A stretch of DNA of 60,054 nucleotides from an uncultured Bacteroidales bacterium (GTDB lineage: Bacteria > Bacteroidota > Bacteroidia > Bacteroidales > CAIXZF01): NCBI GenBank assembly GCA_903923925.1, contig CAIXZF010000104.1:1-60054 (forward strand), given 5' to 3'. The notes beneath the pieces are model-generated. The model was not told the DNA's origin. It did no database searches and worked only from the letters and a program-made list of their open reading frames with translations. The position numbers were made by a program, and so were the translations under genes. Every line of letters starts with the position of its first letter. Position 1 is the stretch's first letter. Below are positions 1 to 9,678 of this stretch, piece after piece.

Positions 1-173
1 ATTTCAAAAAAAAGTTACATCTTAAATTGCGAATTATAGAGATTTGTATTACATTTGAATGTTGTTTTCGCAAGATATCATAAAGGGTTCTTGATATCTT
101 TCCGAAAATTTTGAAAAAAAAGTGAATTTTTAGAACCCCCCTTTAGTATCTTTAGTGTACTATTTTACGCCCA

Positions 174-2084
174 ATGAAAACACCTGCACGTTTTTCAAGG
201 TTGCTGTTTCTTCTTGTCATCCTCAGTAGCACAGTTGGTTTTACCCAGAACTGGAAATTTACCAAAGCCATCCTGCCTTCCTCTAAGGGGGCAAATTCTA
301 CCTTTGAACTGTTAAATCAGGATGTTTATGGGAATTTATATTTCCATATATTCTACACCGATTCCGTTACAGTTGGTGATACAACGTTCAAACATACAGC
401 CTATCCGAATATTTCCATGAATCATGTGCTTGCAAAATTCGACAGGCATATGCAGTTTGTCAAAGCGATTGACCTTTACGCTACTACGCCTTACCCATTT
501 TGGAATGTAACTATTACAAGCGATGATAACGGAAATGTTTATGTAGCTGGTGAATATACTTTTAATGTAGTTCTGTCAGACTCGTTGTTGCCCTCAAACC
601 CTTGTGGCTCTTCATTTGTCCCGATTATTTTTGTGGCAAAGCTCGACTACGATTTAAAAATCAAATGGATTCGCTTAATAGCCGGTAACCTCCAGAGCGT
701 CTTTACAGCATTCTTCACCGATGCTGATAATAACCTTTATGTGGCTTCATCGCATTCAGGAAATGGGACAACTTCCGCCGGGGTTTCTTTCTTTGACCAG
801 GACAGTGTGAACCATATGAATCAATTTATTTCAGTCCTTAAGGCAGATCCGAATGGAAATCTTCTTTGGCGCAGGGAAATAAACAGCCTGAAATATGGCC
901 CCGTGGGGAAGTTCTTCTTTAAAGGTGATGATGGATTTTTATGCCTGGCAGGCACTTCTACTGCAACAATGATTGTTGGAAACGATACCCTGTTTTATCC
1001 AAATCCCTTTGGCCAATATGAGGAGTTACCCTTTGTAGTAAGGTATGATAAGGCTGGCAATATTCTCAGTGAGAACATATACGATTTGTCCTTAGGCTTG
1101 ATTGACATTAAGGTTGGCAAAAACAGTGATTACTATTTTTCTGCCTATACCTGGGATACCTGTGTTTTAGGGCAGGACACTTTAATACAATTGGCTGATA
1201 CAGTAATTACTGTGATCGGAAAAATGAACATTGCCGGCGAAGTACAATGGTTTGATAAAGTAAAATTGAAACCAACAGCCACAAGGCCTGCATTACAGTT
1301 CCACCTGGCACTCACCGGCGACAGCCTTACCTTTGCCACAAATTGCGGTCATAGTTTCTGGTTACATGATAAATATTTCAATGTTGGTGCACAGGCTGAG
1401 GTATTGTTAGGGCAGTATTCACCACAGGGAGATTTATTGTACAGCCTCCTTACAGATAATAATGACGGGATCTCTGTTTATAATATTATTCAGAATCCAT
1501 GTAAGGATATTTATATAAGTGGGCTGTTTAAAGGGGAAACACATTTTGGTCCGGATACCTTGCTGCCACGACAGCAATTTGCGCAGGACGGATATATGGC
1601 TCGTGCTGAAAGGTATGCCTCCAGAGAATTCAAACTTGGTGCCGATACGATATTAAGGAATGGTGATGTATTGGAATTACAGATTCCGCAAGGGTTCCAG
1701 AATTATTTATGGTCTACAGGGCAAACAACAAATTCCATCCAGATTAGTGGTGATGACCTTGCGTCGGGTTATGCAAACATTTTTTGGGGACTGCTGAGCG
1801 ATGCAAACTGCTTCATAAGGGATACCATCATTTTATACAAATCGGGCAGCGACCTTGTAACCTGGCCAAATCCGACAAGCGGTGTATTCTATATGGGAAT
1901 ATTTCCAGGCTACCAGTCGTTGGAAATTTTCAACACTAATGGCCAAAGTGTTTTCACAACAAGCATTACGGTTTCTGGCCAACAAAATCAGGCGATCAAC
2001 CTGAATGGATTCGCCAATGGTGTTTATACATTGAAAGTTAATACAATGGATGGTCCTTTGTTAAAAAAGATTATAAAGATCTGA
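174..2084 (+). CDS. Secreted beta-propeller-like protein with T9SS sorting domain
   Basis: Predicted 636-residue exported protein of unknown function. Residues 1-24 form a signal peptide (Lys/Arg start, hydrophobic core, cleavage near FTQ). The body has repeated beta-rich blocks of the type DxxGNxYVAG (for example around residues 120-130 and 440-460), like SBBP or NHL-type beta-propellers. The last ~75 residues (from about 560) have the T9SS type A sorting pattern: WPNPTSG, a central SLEIFNTNGQ strand, a NGVYTLKV strand and the end LLKKIIKI. It should therefore cross the outer membrane by T9SS and be released or anchored on the surface. It stands alone, divergent from nothing visible upstream and convergent with the next gene. 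No enzymatic residues were recognised. Confidence 0.85.
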   Translation: MKTPARFSRLLFLLVILSSTVGFTQNWKFTKAILPSSKGANSTFELLNQDVYGNLYFHIFYTDSVTVGDTTFKHTAYPNISMNHVLAKFDRHMQFVKAIDLYATTPYPFWNVTITSDDNGNVYVAGEYTFNVVLSDSLLPSNPCGSSFVPIIFVAKLDYDLKIKWIRLIAGNLQSVFTAFFTDADNNLYVASSHSGNGTTSAGVSFFDQDSVNHMNQFISVLKADPNGNLLWRREINSLKYGPVGKFFFKGDDGFLCLAGTSTATMIVGNDTLFYPNPFGQYEELPFVVRYDKAGNILSENIYDLSLGLIDIKVGKNSDYYFSAYTWDTCVLGQDTLIQLADTVITVIGKMNIAGEVQWFDKVKLKPTATRPALQFHLALTGDSLTFATNCGHSFWLHDKYFNVGAQAEVLLGQYSPQGDLLYSLLTDNNDGISVYNIIQNPCKDIYISGLFKGETHFGPDTLLPRQQFAQDGYMARAERYASREFKLGADTILRNGDVLELQIPQGFQNYLWSTGQTTNSIQISGDDLASGYANIFWGLLSDANCFIRDTIILYKSGSDLVTWPNPTSGVFYMGIFPGYQSLEIFNTNGQSVFTTSITVSGQQNQAINLNGFANGVYTLKVNTMDGPLLKKIIKI

Positions 2085-2309
2085 TTTCCAAACAATAGAA
2101 CACCAGCACATTAAAACCATGGTCGAAATTTCAGAGAAAAGCAGAATATCAGACGACTGAAATCAGAAATCTTCTTCATTTTGGAAATTTTCGTTCTGCC
2201 ACCTGACCAATAAAGTAAAATGCTAAAATTGGTATAAACATAAATTTTGCCGACTTTTCAAGGATATCAATCTGATCGGAGTGGGAATGCCATTTTTAGT
2301 CCGAAATCT

Positions 2310-5198
2310 TTACTCTTTCACAAATTTCCCGACCATAATCAGGCCCTGCTCTTTTCTGATTTCATAGAAATAGAGACCCTTTGAAAGATTTCCCACAAAA
2401 ATTGTTTTGTATTCAGAAAAAGAGCTTGACATAATGAATTTTGAAGTCAGGTCGTAAATAATCAGCTCAACCTCATCAGTGCTGTTAAGGCTTATATTCA
2501 ATGTGTTACCAACCGGATTGGGGTAAATATGGTCGATTACGTTTTTTGTTGTATCCGGCCGGCTTGTATCCGGCTCTGGGTGCATCCTTACAAATCCCTG
2601 GTATTCATAGGCTCCTATATCAACAATTTCCCCAAATACTCTTCGATTACCTGCAAAATCCAGCAGATGCTTGTCATCTTTTAATTCAGGATTACCAGCA
2701 TTAATGCAATAGGAGGTTCGTTTCAGGCTCCAGTTATAAACACCCGGGTCAGGACTTGCGCCAATTGAAGCAGTGGGATGAACAAATTCCGGACCTTCAA
2801 ATATATTACCTGCTCCATATGATGCAAGGCTTTTAAGATTGATGCAATTGTAATCGAGATCAATATCTGCAAGCGTCTTGAAATTTATCCCTGTCATTGA
2901 ATTTGTCATATCCCAAATGATATTATTCTGCACCTTGATTTTGGTCTTTCCGTAATCTTCTATACTAAGATTACTACCATTATAACCAACTGATTGATTA
3001 TTGCATATGGTATTATTGAACACCTTCGATTGATAATAATCATTCTTCACTATCAAAAGCAGGCCAGCACCTGCATAAGATGATGTATTATTAAATATCA
3101 GGTTTTGGATGATGTCAACCTTATGATTACTCCGGCACCAGATTCCACCTTTCTGCTTATTCCCGTATACAATATTGTTTTTTAAAAGCACATAGTTCGA
3201 CCAGTAAACATATACTCCTCCGCCAGCATTGTTATATATCTCATTATCAGTTAATACACCATCGTCGTAAATATAAAAACCTAAACCCTCATTGTCGTGA
3301 ACCCGGTTATTCTTTGCAATGATATTTCCCCGAATACCTGGCCCTGATAAGATTTCTGCTTTATTATGATGAATATCATTGTTATACAGATAAAGAGGTC
3401 CGCCACTGTTATGGATTGAATATCCGTTAATATGAGAAATAGTACTGTTTTTAAGAGTCAGGCTGTTTAAGACAAACCAATTGCTTGATTCATTTATATA
3501 AATGGTATTCTTAACAAAGTTAGCATTACCGATTTCGCAATGGTCCATCACAACATTTCCGTCTGAAATAAACATTAAACCATTCAGGCAGGGCGCAATG
3601 AAAGTGCAGTACTTAAATTCAGAAGTGTCAGATTTGCTGTGATTAAACCTAATTCCTCCCCACATTAACTGAGGACTTTCTGTTTCAAAATCGATTGGAT
3701 TCAACGAATCGCCAACGACCACGAGCCTTCCCTTTACTTCAATATCAGCTTCATTAAAGATAATAACTTTGGTGCCGGCACAAATCGTAAGTTTTGCGTC
3801 GGGGCCGATTGTATACTTTGAAAGTACTCTGAGTGTATCTTTGCATATCAACGAATCCGTCAGCAAAGTTCCCATTATGCCATCGTAGCCAAATCCGCTG
3901 ATTGGAACTTTGATTATGCTGATGCTGTCGGAGGTGATGCTGAGTTCAGCTGAATAATGATAATGAAGCAATGGCCTGAATTTCAGAAAGATCTGTGCTG
4001 AATCTGAAGGATTTATAGTAACTGAGTCGCTTAACGAAAAAACAGAACCGGTCACACTCAGAGGGAAGTAAGAAGTAGTAGTCAGATGAATCCTGACAGG
4101 CTCATTACCTGTATTTACAAGTGAAACAGTTTTAATTGTTTCATGATTGACGGCAAGGCTACCAAAATCAACAACAGACGGATTTGGTTTAATCCTGTAG
4201 ACTGATGAAGGTGTTGTGGCTGGAATTACGGTTTTCCTGATAATCATTCCATTGCCACCAATACCAATCAGCGAGTTCTGCTTGTTCCAGAATAAAAAAG
4301 CCAGTCCATTTGTTGTTGAATAATCGTTTCCCCAGCTTAAACCATTGGATTTTGTAATGTATACAGTTGAAGTATCCAGAAGATAGCCTTCAATTTCATT
4401 TAAAAAAAGACATTGTTTTAAAAGTCCGGATGGAAATTCCGTACACCAATTTACAGCTGTACTCCCGCCATCGGTAGTTTTTAAAAACTGCGGGGGATTT
4501 ACATAATATCCTGTATCCCTGTTGATAAAACAGGATAATGCAGACTTCGATAAAGGTTGAGGTACTATTGACCAGCTATGCCCATGATCCCTTGTTTTTC
4601 TGTTAGAGATTCCGGGAAGCACCTCGCAGATATTTGCGAAATTCTGATTAACTCCACTAAGGTAAGCAGTTACAGAATCAGCCTGCTGAAATGTAGATGT
4701 ACTGCTAATTCTGCCAAACCTCAGATACCAGCTGTTGCCGGAATCATTTGTTTCAAAAACCAGATAATCATCAATTTGCTTACTAAATGTATCAATCTTG
4801 CATTGTTCTGAGTTTGGCATTAAAAGGTAGCCATTGCTGGCTCCAAAAAACAGCAGATCTTTCATAACAAGTGGAAAATTATGCTTCAGTATCCACGTTT
4901 GTCCGGCATCCGGACTTTGGTACACATTATCTCCACCAGCATAAATCGTATCAAGATGACCGGCACATATTGAGGTATAGGTACCAGGCAATGTGGTCAT
5001 CAGATTCCAGGTTAATCCCCTGTCCATGGATTTCAGGACTTTCCCGTTGGAACTAATCACAAAAGCGGCTGAGTCGTTCATAAAAAAGCCATCCACCAGC
5101 GTATCGCTAATCCCTGAGTTCACAGTCTGCCACTGGCAAAAACTTCCTTTACCAAAGATTATCACAAACGCGGCCAGAACCAGGAGCTTACACCTCAT
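2310..5198 (-). CDS. Multidomain T9SS cargo: BNR propeller, ASPM-like domain and right-handed beta-helix
   Basis: Predicted 962-residue secreted protein. Signal peptide about 1-21. Residues 25-325 carry repeated SxDxGxTW motifs (for example SMDRGLTW, SPDAGQTW, TNDSGNSW, TTDGGST), typical of BNR or Ycf48-like propellers. Residues 335-435 resemble ASPM/HYDIN-type beta-sandwiches (PSVVDFGSLAVNHETIKTV). Residues 440-850 look like a right-handed parallel beta-helix, with many short N-rich turns (NNIVYGN, NTIYIN) and a closing INAGNP...VDIGAYEY block typical of such proteins. Residues 893-962 are a T9SS sorting domain (YPNPVGNTLNIS to GKFVKE). Possibly a surface adhesin or polysaccharide-binding protein; the substrate cannot be read from the sequence. 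Confidence 0.85.
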   Translation of the reverse strand: MRCKLLVLAAFVIIFGKGSFCQWQTVNSGISDTLVDGFFMNDSAAFVISSNGKVLKSMDRGLTWNLMTTLPGTYTSICAGHLDTIYAGGDNVYQSPDAGQTWILKHNFPLVMKDLLFFGASNGYLLMPNSEQCKIDTFSKQIDDYLVFETNDSGNSWYLRFGRISSTSTFQQADSVTAYLSGVNQNFANICEVLPGISNRKTRDHGHSWSIVPQPLSKSALSCFINRDTGYYVNPPQFLKTTDGGSTAVNWCTEFPSGLLKQCLFLNEIEGYLLDTSTVYITKSNGLSWGNDYSTTNGLAFLFWNKQNSLIGIGGNGMIIRKTVIPATTPSSVYRIKPNPSVVDFGSLAVNHETIKTVSLVNTGNEPVRIHLTTTSYFPLSVTGSVFSLSDSVTINPSDSAQIFLKFRPLLHYHYSAELSITSDSISIIKVPISGFGYDGIMGTLLTDSLICKDTLRVLSKYTIGPDAKLTICAGTKVIIFNEADIEVKGRLVVVGDSLNPIDFETESPQLMWGGIRFNHSKSDTSEFKYCTFIAPCLNGLMFISDGNVVMDHCEIGNANFVKNTIYINESSNWFVLNSLTLKNSTISHINGYSIHNSGGPLYLYNNDIHHNKAEILSGPGIRGNIIAKNNRVHDNEGLGFYIYDDGVLTDNEIYNNAGGGVYVYWSNYVLLKNNIVYGNKQKGGIWCRSNHKVDIIQNLIFNNTSSYAGAGLLLIVKNDYYQSKVFNNTICNNQSVGYNGSNLSIEDYGKTKIKVQNNIIWDMTNSMTGINFKTLADIDLDYNCINLKSLASYGAGNIFEGPEFVHPTASIGASPDPGVYNWSLKRTSYCINAGNPELKDDKHLLDFAGNRRVFGEIVDIGAYEYQGFVRMHPEPDTSRPDTTKNVIDHIYPNPVGNTLNISLNSTDEVELIIYDLTSKFIMSSSFSEYKTIFVGNLSKGLYFYEIRKEQGLIMVGKFVKE

Positions 5199-5282
5199 TA
5201 CCGTAAACCTTTAATAAATGAACAAAGTCATGCAATTCAGTAAAATTACATGACTTTGGTTAAAATGAAATGAAAAAGGAAT

Positions 5283-5350
5283 TATTCCTTCACAATTTTT
5301 ATTTTCCCTGTTTTAAGCTTTGATAAATCGAAATCGAAAAAAATTAAGGC
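5283..5350 (-). pseudogene. Remnant of a T9SS C-terminal sorting domain
   Basis: On the minus strand this stretch reads, in one frame up to a TAA stop, FDLSKLKTGKIKIVKE. This matches the first and last pieces of a T9SS sorting tail with the middle missing. An in-frame stop lies just upstream, so no gene of useful length remains. The plus-strand bases 5278-5306 match 9675-9703, the true 3' end of the large gene at 9679-13512, at 28 of 29 positions. The match runs past the stop codon into non-coding bases, which argues for shared descent over coincidence. I infer the tail of a deleted or recombined T9SS gene. Confidence 0.5.
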
Positions 5351-5472
5351 CTACAGGCACTTTTTTTCAGGCACTTAGGCGCCGGCTAGTTAAAGTATCT
5401 CACAAAGCTTACTTGTGGGTAATGTTGTCATTGTAAAGTATTAACTATCTTAGTGTTCAAATTCCCACCACC

Positions 5473-8400
5473 ATGACACCAAAAACTATCAGGGTTTTAA
5501 AGAATCTCTTACTTCCCGGCATCTTTCTATTTGCAATTCTTTCCTGGCAGTTTTCGGCAGCCCAGATTGTCATTAATGAGGGGTCTAACAGGAATTACTC
5601 GTCGATCGCTGATGAAGACGGAGAGTTTCCCGACTGGATTGAACTTTACAATGCCGGGAATGACTCGGTAAATCTATTCAATTATTCGCTGAGCGATGAT
5701 TCGCTTCACCCGGCTAAATGGGTATTTCCGAACATTTACCTCCACGCCGGTGAATACAAGACGGTATTTTGCAGCAGCAAGAACCGCAAACCGGTATCAG
5801 GTTTTACTCCTGTTCTCAATACCGGGAGTTTTAGCCCGGTAACAGGGTGGAATACGCATTCCCTCACCGAACCTTTTTATTGGGACGGCATTTCCAATCT
5901 GTTGATCAATACTTGTTCTTACCGTTCACTTGGATATACCACGAACTCCATATTCAACCAGTCGAGTACCTCCTATAATTCCAGCATTTATGCCTTCCAG
6001 GATGGAAGCCCATATATTTGCGGGGCTAAATATGGAACCAGAATAAATCAACGTCCGAATATGAAACTGAATAACCTGGAAATTGACACCGGAGTTGTTC
6101 AGAACAATCCTTACTCCTACCCGGCTCCATATGGAAACTGGTACTGGGCCGCTAAAAACCAGATGCTGATAAGGGCATCGGAGCTAGCAGCTGCAGGGCT
6201 TAGTGCCGGACCTATTTCGACACTTGCATTTGATGTTGCCTGGACTGACACAAATACTGTTTACGATTATATTGATATTGAAATGAAGATGGTTTCAACA
6301 GATGAAGTAACATCTGAGTTCGAGACTGTTGACACAAATCTTTACCTTCACACAAACTTTAAGATTGCATCGGAAGGAGAAATTGTTTCACTATACTCTC
6401 CTACTTATCAGCTGCTGAGCTCCTTGTTTGTGAATTGCTTTGACCTTGACAACAGTGTAGGTTCTCTGCCTGATGCTACATCCAGCCTTGCGTTTTTTCA
6501 GCATGCCACGCCATCATCAACGAACAATAATTCAACCCCTTTTCACGCATCACTTCTCCCACTTAGCTTTAGCGTACCTTCAGGGATGTACAACCTACTG
6601 CTCAGTGTGGAGATAAATAATGTTAACGGCCCCCTTTCTACGGTACATTATACAACCGATGGAAGCGATCCGACAACATCATCGCCATTATACACCGGAA
6701 GTCCAATCACTATTTATTATTCAGAAGTTTTAAAAGCGAGGGCATTTGCCGACACTCTTCTTCCCAGCCCTGTGGCAGTATCCACCTATTTCCTGGGCGT
6801 AAATCATTTTACTCCTGTTCTATCGGTTGTCACCGACAACACCAATCTTTATGGTACAAATGGAATTTTTGATCACTGGCAGTATGACTGGCAAAAGGCA
6901 GCTTATGTTGAATACTTCGATTCTGCTCAGCAGCTTATTTTTTCACAAAGAGCAGGAATACAGATAGATGGAGGATGGGGAGGCAGCAGGGAAAGAGCCC
7001 AGCATTCGTTCCGGGTTGAATTAAAAAACGGTGTTCTGGGGGATGGGCCCGTTTATTATCCTTTGATTCCAGACAGGCCCGACCGTACGCAGTATGGAAG
7101 ATTTTACCTCAGGAACGGCAGTAATCAGTTCCTGACATTTCCATATAAAGATGCTTGTGAGGAAAAAATCGCCGGAGGTGAAACCAACAACTACTTTACT
7201 GCCTGGCGACCAGTCACTGTTTATATAAACGGAGCATATTTCGGACTTTATGAACTCAGAGAAAAGGTAGATGCAGAATATTTCCATCTGCTTGATAATG
7301 CAAATACTGATTCTATAGATATCCTGACCCAGACTGCCTGGAACTCAGGTATTCTTCATGCAATAGAAGGTTCTGCGGAACATTTCGACGAAACCTATTC
7401 TATTTTAAACAATCTTAACCAGGCCGATACTTCTTTCTGGACACAGGCCGATCATTACCTTGACATGAACTGGTACAATGATTATATTATTGCTGAATCC
7501 TGGATCGGGAATACCGACTGGCCCTGGAATAATATCAAAATGTACCGTTCTGATATGACAAATTACCGTTGGAGGTTTTGCCTGGCAGATATGGAACTGG
7601 CGCTGCAACCCAACGGCTGGACAAGCTCTAATGATGACCATATCCATTATATGATGGCTTATGACCAGAGCAACCCTTATATTCATCTTTGGCAGAAAGG
7701 TATTCAAAATTATAAGTTCAGGAATTACTTTATCAACCGCTTTGCAGATCTGATGAATACTACATACTTGCCCGGCAGAGTTTTGAAGGTAGAAAATAGT
7801 ATGTTCGATCAAACTGTGATGGAGATGCCCGAAGAATACCAGCGTTGGGGCGATCCAAACCAGGTTAACCAGCAAATGAACAGTTTCATTAACAATCACC
7901 TGGTTTTTCAGACCCAATTAACCGATAGAAGTCCACAGGTAAGAAACCATATTCAAGCTGGTTTTTCGCTTAACGGACAGGTGAATGTAACGCTGAACGT
8001 ACTTCCGGTCGGGGCGGGAAGGATTAAGATCAGTACCATAATTCCGGACTCATTGCCATGGACAGGAGTTTATTTTGACGGCAACCCTGTTAGAATTACT
8101 GCCCTTTCTAACTTAGGTTATCATTTTAATCATTGGCAGCCAAATGTAATTCTTGGCACTCAAAACCCGGCTAATTCCCTCGAACTGAATATTTCTTCAG
8201 ATGCAACCTTCACAGCAGTATTTAGTCCAAACACCAATCCGGAGAAGTTCTCCATCAGCGAAATCAATTATCATTCCGACTCTACCCGGGATGCAGGTGA
8301 CTGGATTGAGTTTCACAATTATAGCAGCAATCCGCTTGATATTTCAGGCTGGAGATTTTCCGACAGTGTCCAGACCCATAACTATGCCTTCCCTTCCGGA

Positions 8401-9486
8401 ACAGTTATGCCGGCAGGAGCCTGGATCGTGCTGGCCGAAGATACGCTGAAGTTCCATTCTCAGCATCCCGGCATAAACGTGCTGGGGCCGATGGGTTTTA
8501 CGCTCAGTAATTCTAACAAACCGCTTACAGTATATGATAATTTTAGCAATCCCGTAATCTGGATGCATTATGACGATTCAATTCCCTGGCCACCTTCTGC
8601 AGATGGCTACGGACGCACTCTCGAACTTGTAAACGACACTCTCGACCCTTCAATCCCGTGGAACTGGTTTGCTGGTTGTATCGGAGGCTCCCCGGGCGGG
8701 CCTTATATCCCCTGCTCTGAGCAGGTTATTTTTAGCGAGATAAACTACAAATCGTCGGTTATTGCTGATGCCGGCGACTGGGTAGAACTTTATAACAAAG
8801 GCCTTACAAATTTTGACCTTTCCGGCTGGAAATTTCATGATGGTGATGACACTCATACCTTTGCGCTTCCATCGGGAACCGTATTGCCTCCTGCGGGCTA
8901 CCTCGTACTTTACAGCGATTACGCTAAATTTAGCTCTCGTTTTCCGGGTGTTACGAATATTATTGGGCCGTTTAGCTTTGGTTTAAGCAGTGGCGGCGAA
9001 GATATCCGACTTTTTGACCTGAACGGAAACCTCTATCAATCTGTTTATTACCAGAGTTCGCCATCTTGGCCACAGGACGCAAACGGAAACGGTTATACGC
9101 TCGAAATTATTAACATGAACGGTAATTTCTGTGAGGCAACAAACTGGATGGATGGTTGTCCGGAAGGTTCTCCCGGAGGCCCTTATGTTTTCCCCTGTCC
9201 TACTTCAGGTGTCCAATCAATCAAGCCTTATTCAGCTATCAACATCTTCCCTAACCCTTCAAACGGGATCCTATACATTGAGCCGGGGAATAACGGTAGT
9301 ACAACAACTTCTCTCAGTATTCAGATTTTCAATTCTTTAGGAAAGAAGATCTACGACAATTCGCTTATTCATCCGCAATTTCCCTATGAAATTAATCTTA
9401 TGCCTTTACCGGCAGGCGTCTACTTTATCAGGATTGATGACGAAAAGAAAATCTATTCTGAAAAGATCATCATTCTTTCAAAGTAG
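5473..9486 (+). CDS. CotH-kinase-like T9SS protein with three lamin-tail domains
   Basis: Predicted 1337-residue exported protein. Signal peptide about 1-31. Lamin-tail domains (LTD, pattern INExxxx...DWIELYN...LSGWxF) lie near residues 31-130, 926-1040 and 1086-1210. A chitobiase/beta-hexosaminidase C-terminal-type repeat (VHYTTDGSDPTTSSPLY) is near 389-422. A CotH-type domain spans about 445-800, with QIDGGWGG, the basic RERAQHSFRVELKN segment, YFGLYELREKVDAEYF and FCLADMELAL. A bacterial-repeat-like segment is near 850-900. The T9SS tail is 1256-1337. CotH domains of spore coats are atypical protein kinases; whether this copy is active on the cell surface is unknown. LTDs are commonly found on secreted nucleases and surface proteins. 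It is the longest gene of the window. Confidence 0.88.
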   Translation: MTPKTIRVLKNLLLPGIFLFAILSWQFSAAQIVINEGSNRNYSSIADEDGEFPDWIELYNAGNDSVNLFNYSLSDDSLHPAKWVFPNIYLHAGEYKTVFCSSKNRKPVSGFTPVLNTGSFSPVTGWNTHSLTEPFYWDGISNLLINTCSYRSLGYTTNSIFNQSSTSYNSSIYAFQDGSPYICGAKYGTRINQRPNMKLNNLEIDTGVVQNNPYSYPAPYGNWYWAAKNQMLIRASELAAAGLSAGPISTLAFDVAWTDTNTVYDYIDIEMKMVSTDEVTSEFETVDTNLYLHTNFKIASEGEIVSLYSPTYQLLSSLFVNCFDLDNSVGSLPDATSSLAFFQHATPSSTNNNSTPFHASLLPLSFSVPSGMYNLLLSVEINNVNGPLSTVHYTTDGSDPTTSSPLYTGSPITIYYSEVLKARAFADTLLPSPVAVSTYFLGVNHFTPVLSVVTDNTNLYGTNGIFDHWQYDWQKAAYVEYFDSAQQLIFSQRAGIQIDGGWGGSRERAQHSFRVELKNGVLGDGPVYYPLIPDRPDRTQYGRFYLRNGSNQFLTFPYKDACEEKIAGGETNNYFTAWRPVTVYINGAYFGLYELREKVDAEYFHLLDNANTDSIDILTQTAWNSGILHAIEGSAEHFDETYSILNNLNQADTSFWTQADHYLDMNWYNDYIIAESWIGNTDWPWNNIKMYRSDMTNYRWRFCLADMELALQPNGWTSSNDDHIHYMMAYDQSNPYIHLWQKGIQNYKFRNYFINRFADLMNTTYLPGRVLKVENSMFDQTVMEMPEEYQRWGDPNQVNQQMNSFINNHLVFQTQLTDRSPQVRNHIQAGFSLNGQVNVTLNVLPVGAGRIKISTIIPDSLPWTGVYFDGNPVRITALSNLGYHFNHWQPNVILGTQNPANSLELNISSDATFTAVFSPNTNPEKFSISEINYHSDSTRDAGDWIEFHNYSSNPLDISGWRFSDSVQTHNYAFPSGTVMPAGAWIVLAEDTLKFHSQHPGINVLGPMGFTLSNSNKPLTVYDNFSNPVIWMHYDDSIPWPPSADGYGRTLELVNDTLDPSIPWNWFAGCIGGSPGGPYIPCSEQVIFSEINYKSSVIADAGDWVELYNKGLTNFDLSGWKFHDGDDTHTFALPSGTVLPPAGYLVLYSDYAKFSSRFPGVTNIIGPFSFGLSSGGEDIRLFDLNGNLYQSVYYQSSPSWPQDANGNGYTLEIINMNGNFCEATNWMDGCPEGSPGGPYVFPCPTSGVQSIKPYSAINIFPNPSNGILYIEPGNNGSTTTSLSIQIFNSLGKKIYDNSLIHPQFPYEINLMPLPAGVYFIRIDDEKKIYSEKIIILSK

Positions 9487-9678
9487 ACAATAATGCAGAA
9501 TCAGTTTCATCGGCATGACCTGCGATTTCAGAACCCCGATAAAATTGCGCATACTTTCTTAAGTGACACCCAGTTTGGTTGAAAAAAATCTCCAAACTGC
9601 CATAAATCACAATAAAAAGTTGAAAACCATTTTAATTGTAAATCGACCTTCAAATCGAACTCAATTATGAAAATGGAA

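Noticed and set aside
7405-7917. 170-codon minus-strand frame inside the CotH-like gene
   Set aside because: Lies wholly opposite a strongly supported coding region and encodes no recognisable domain.
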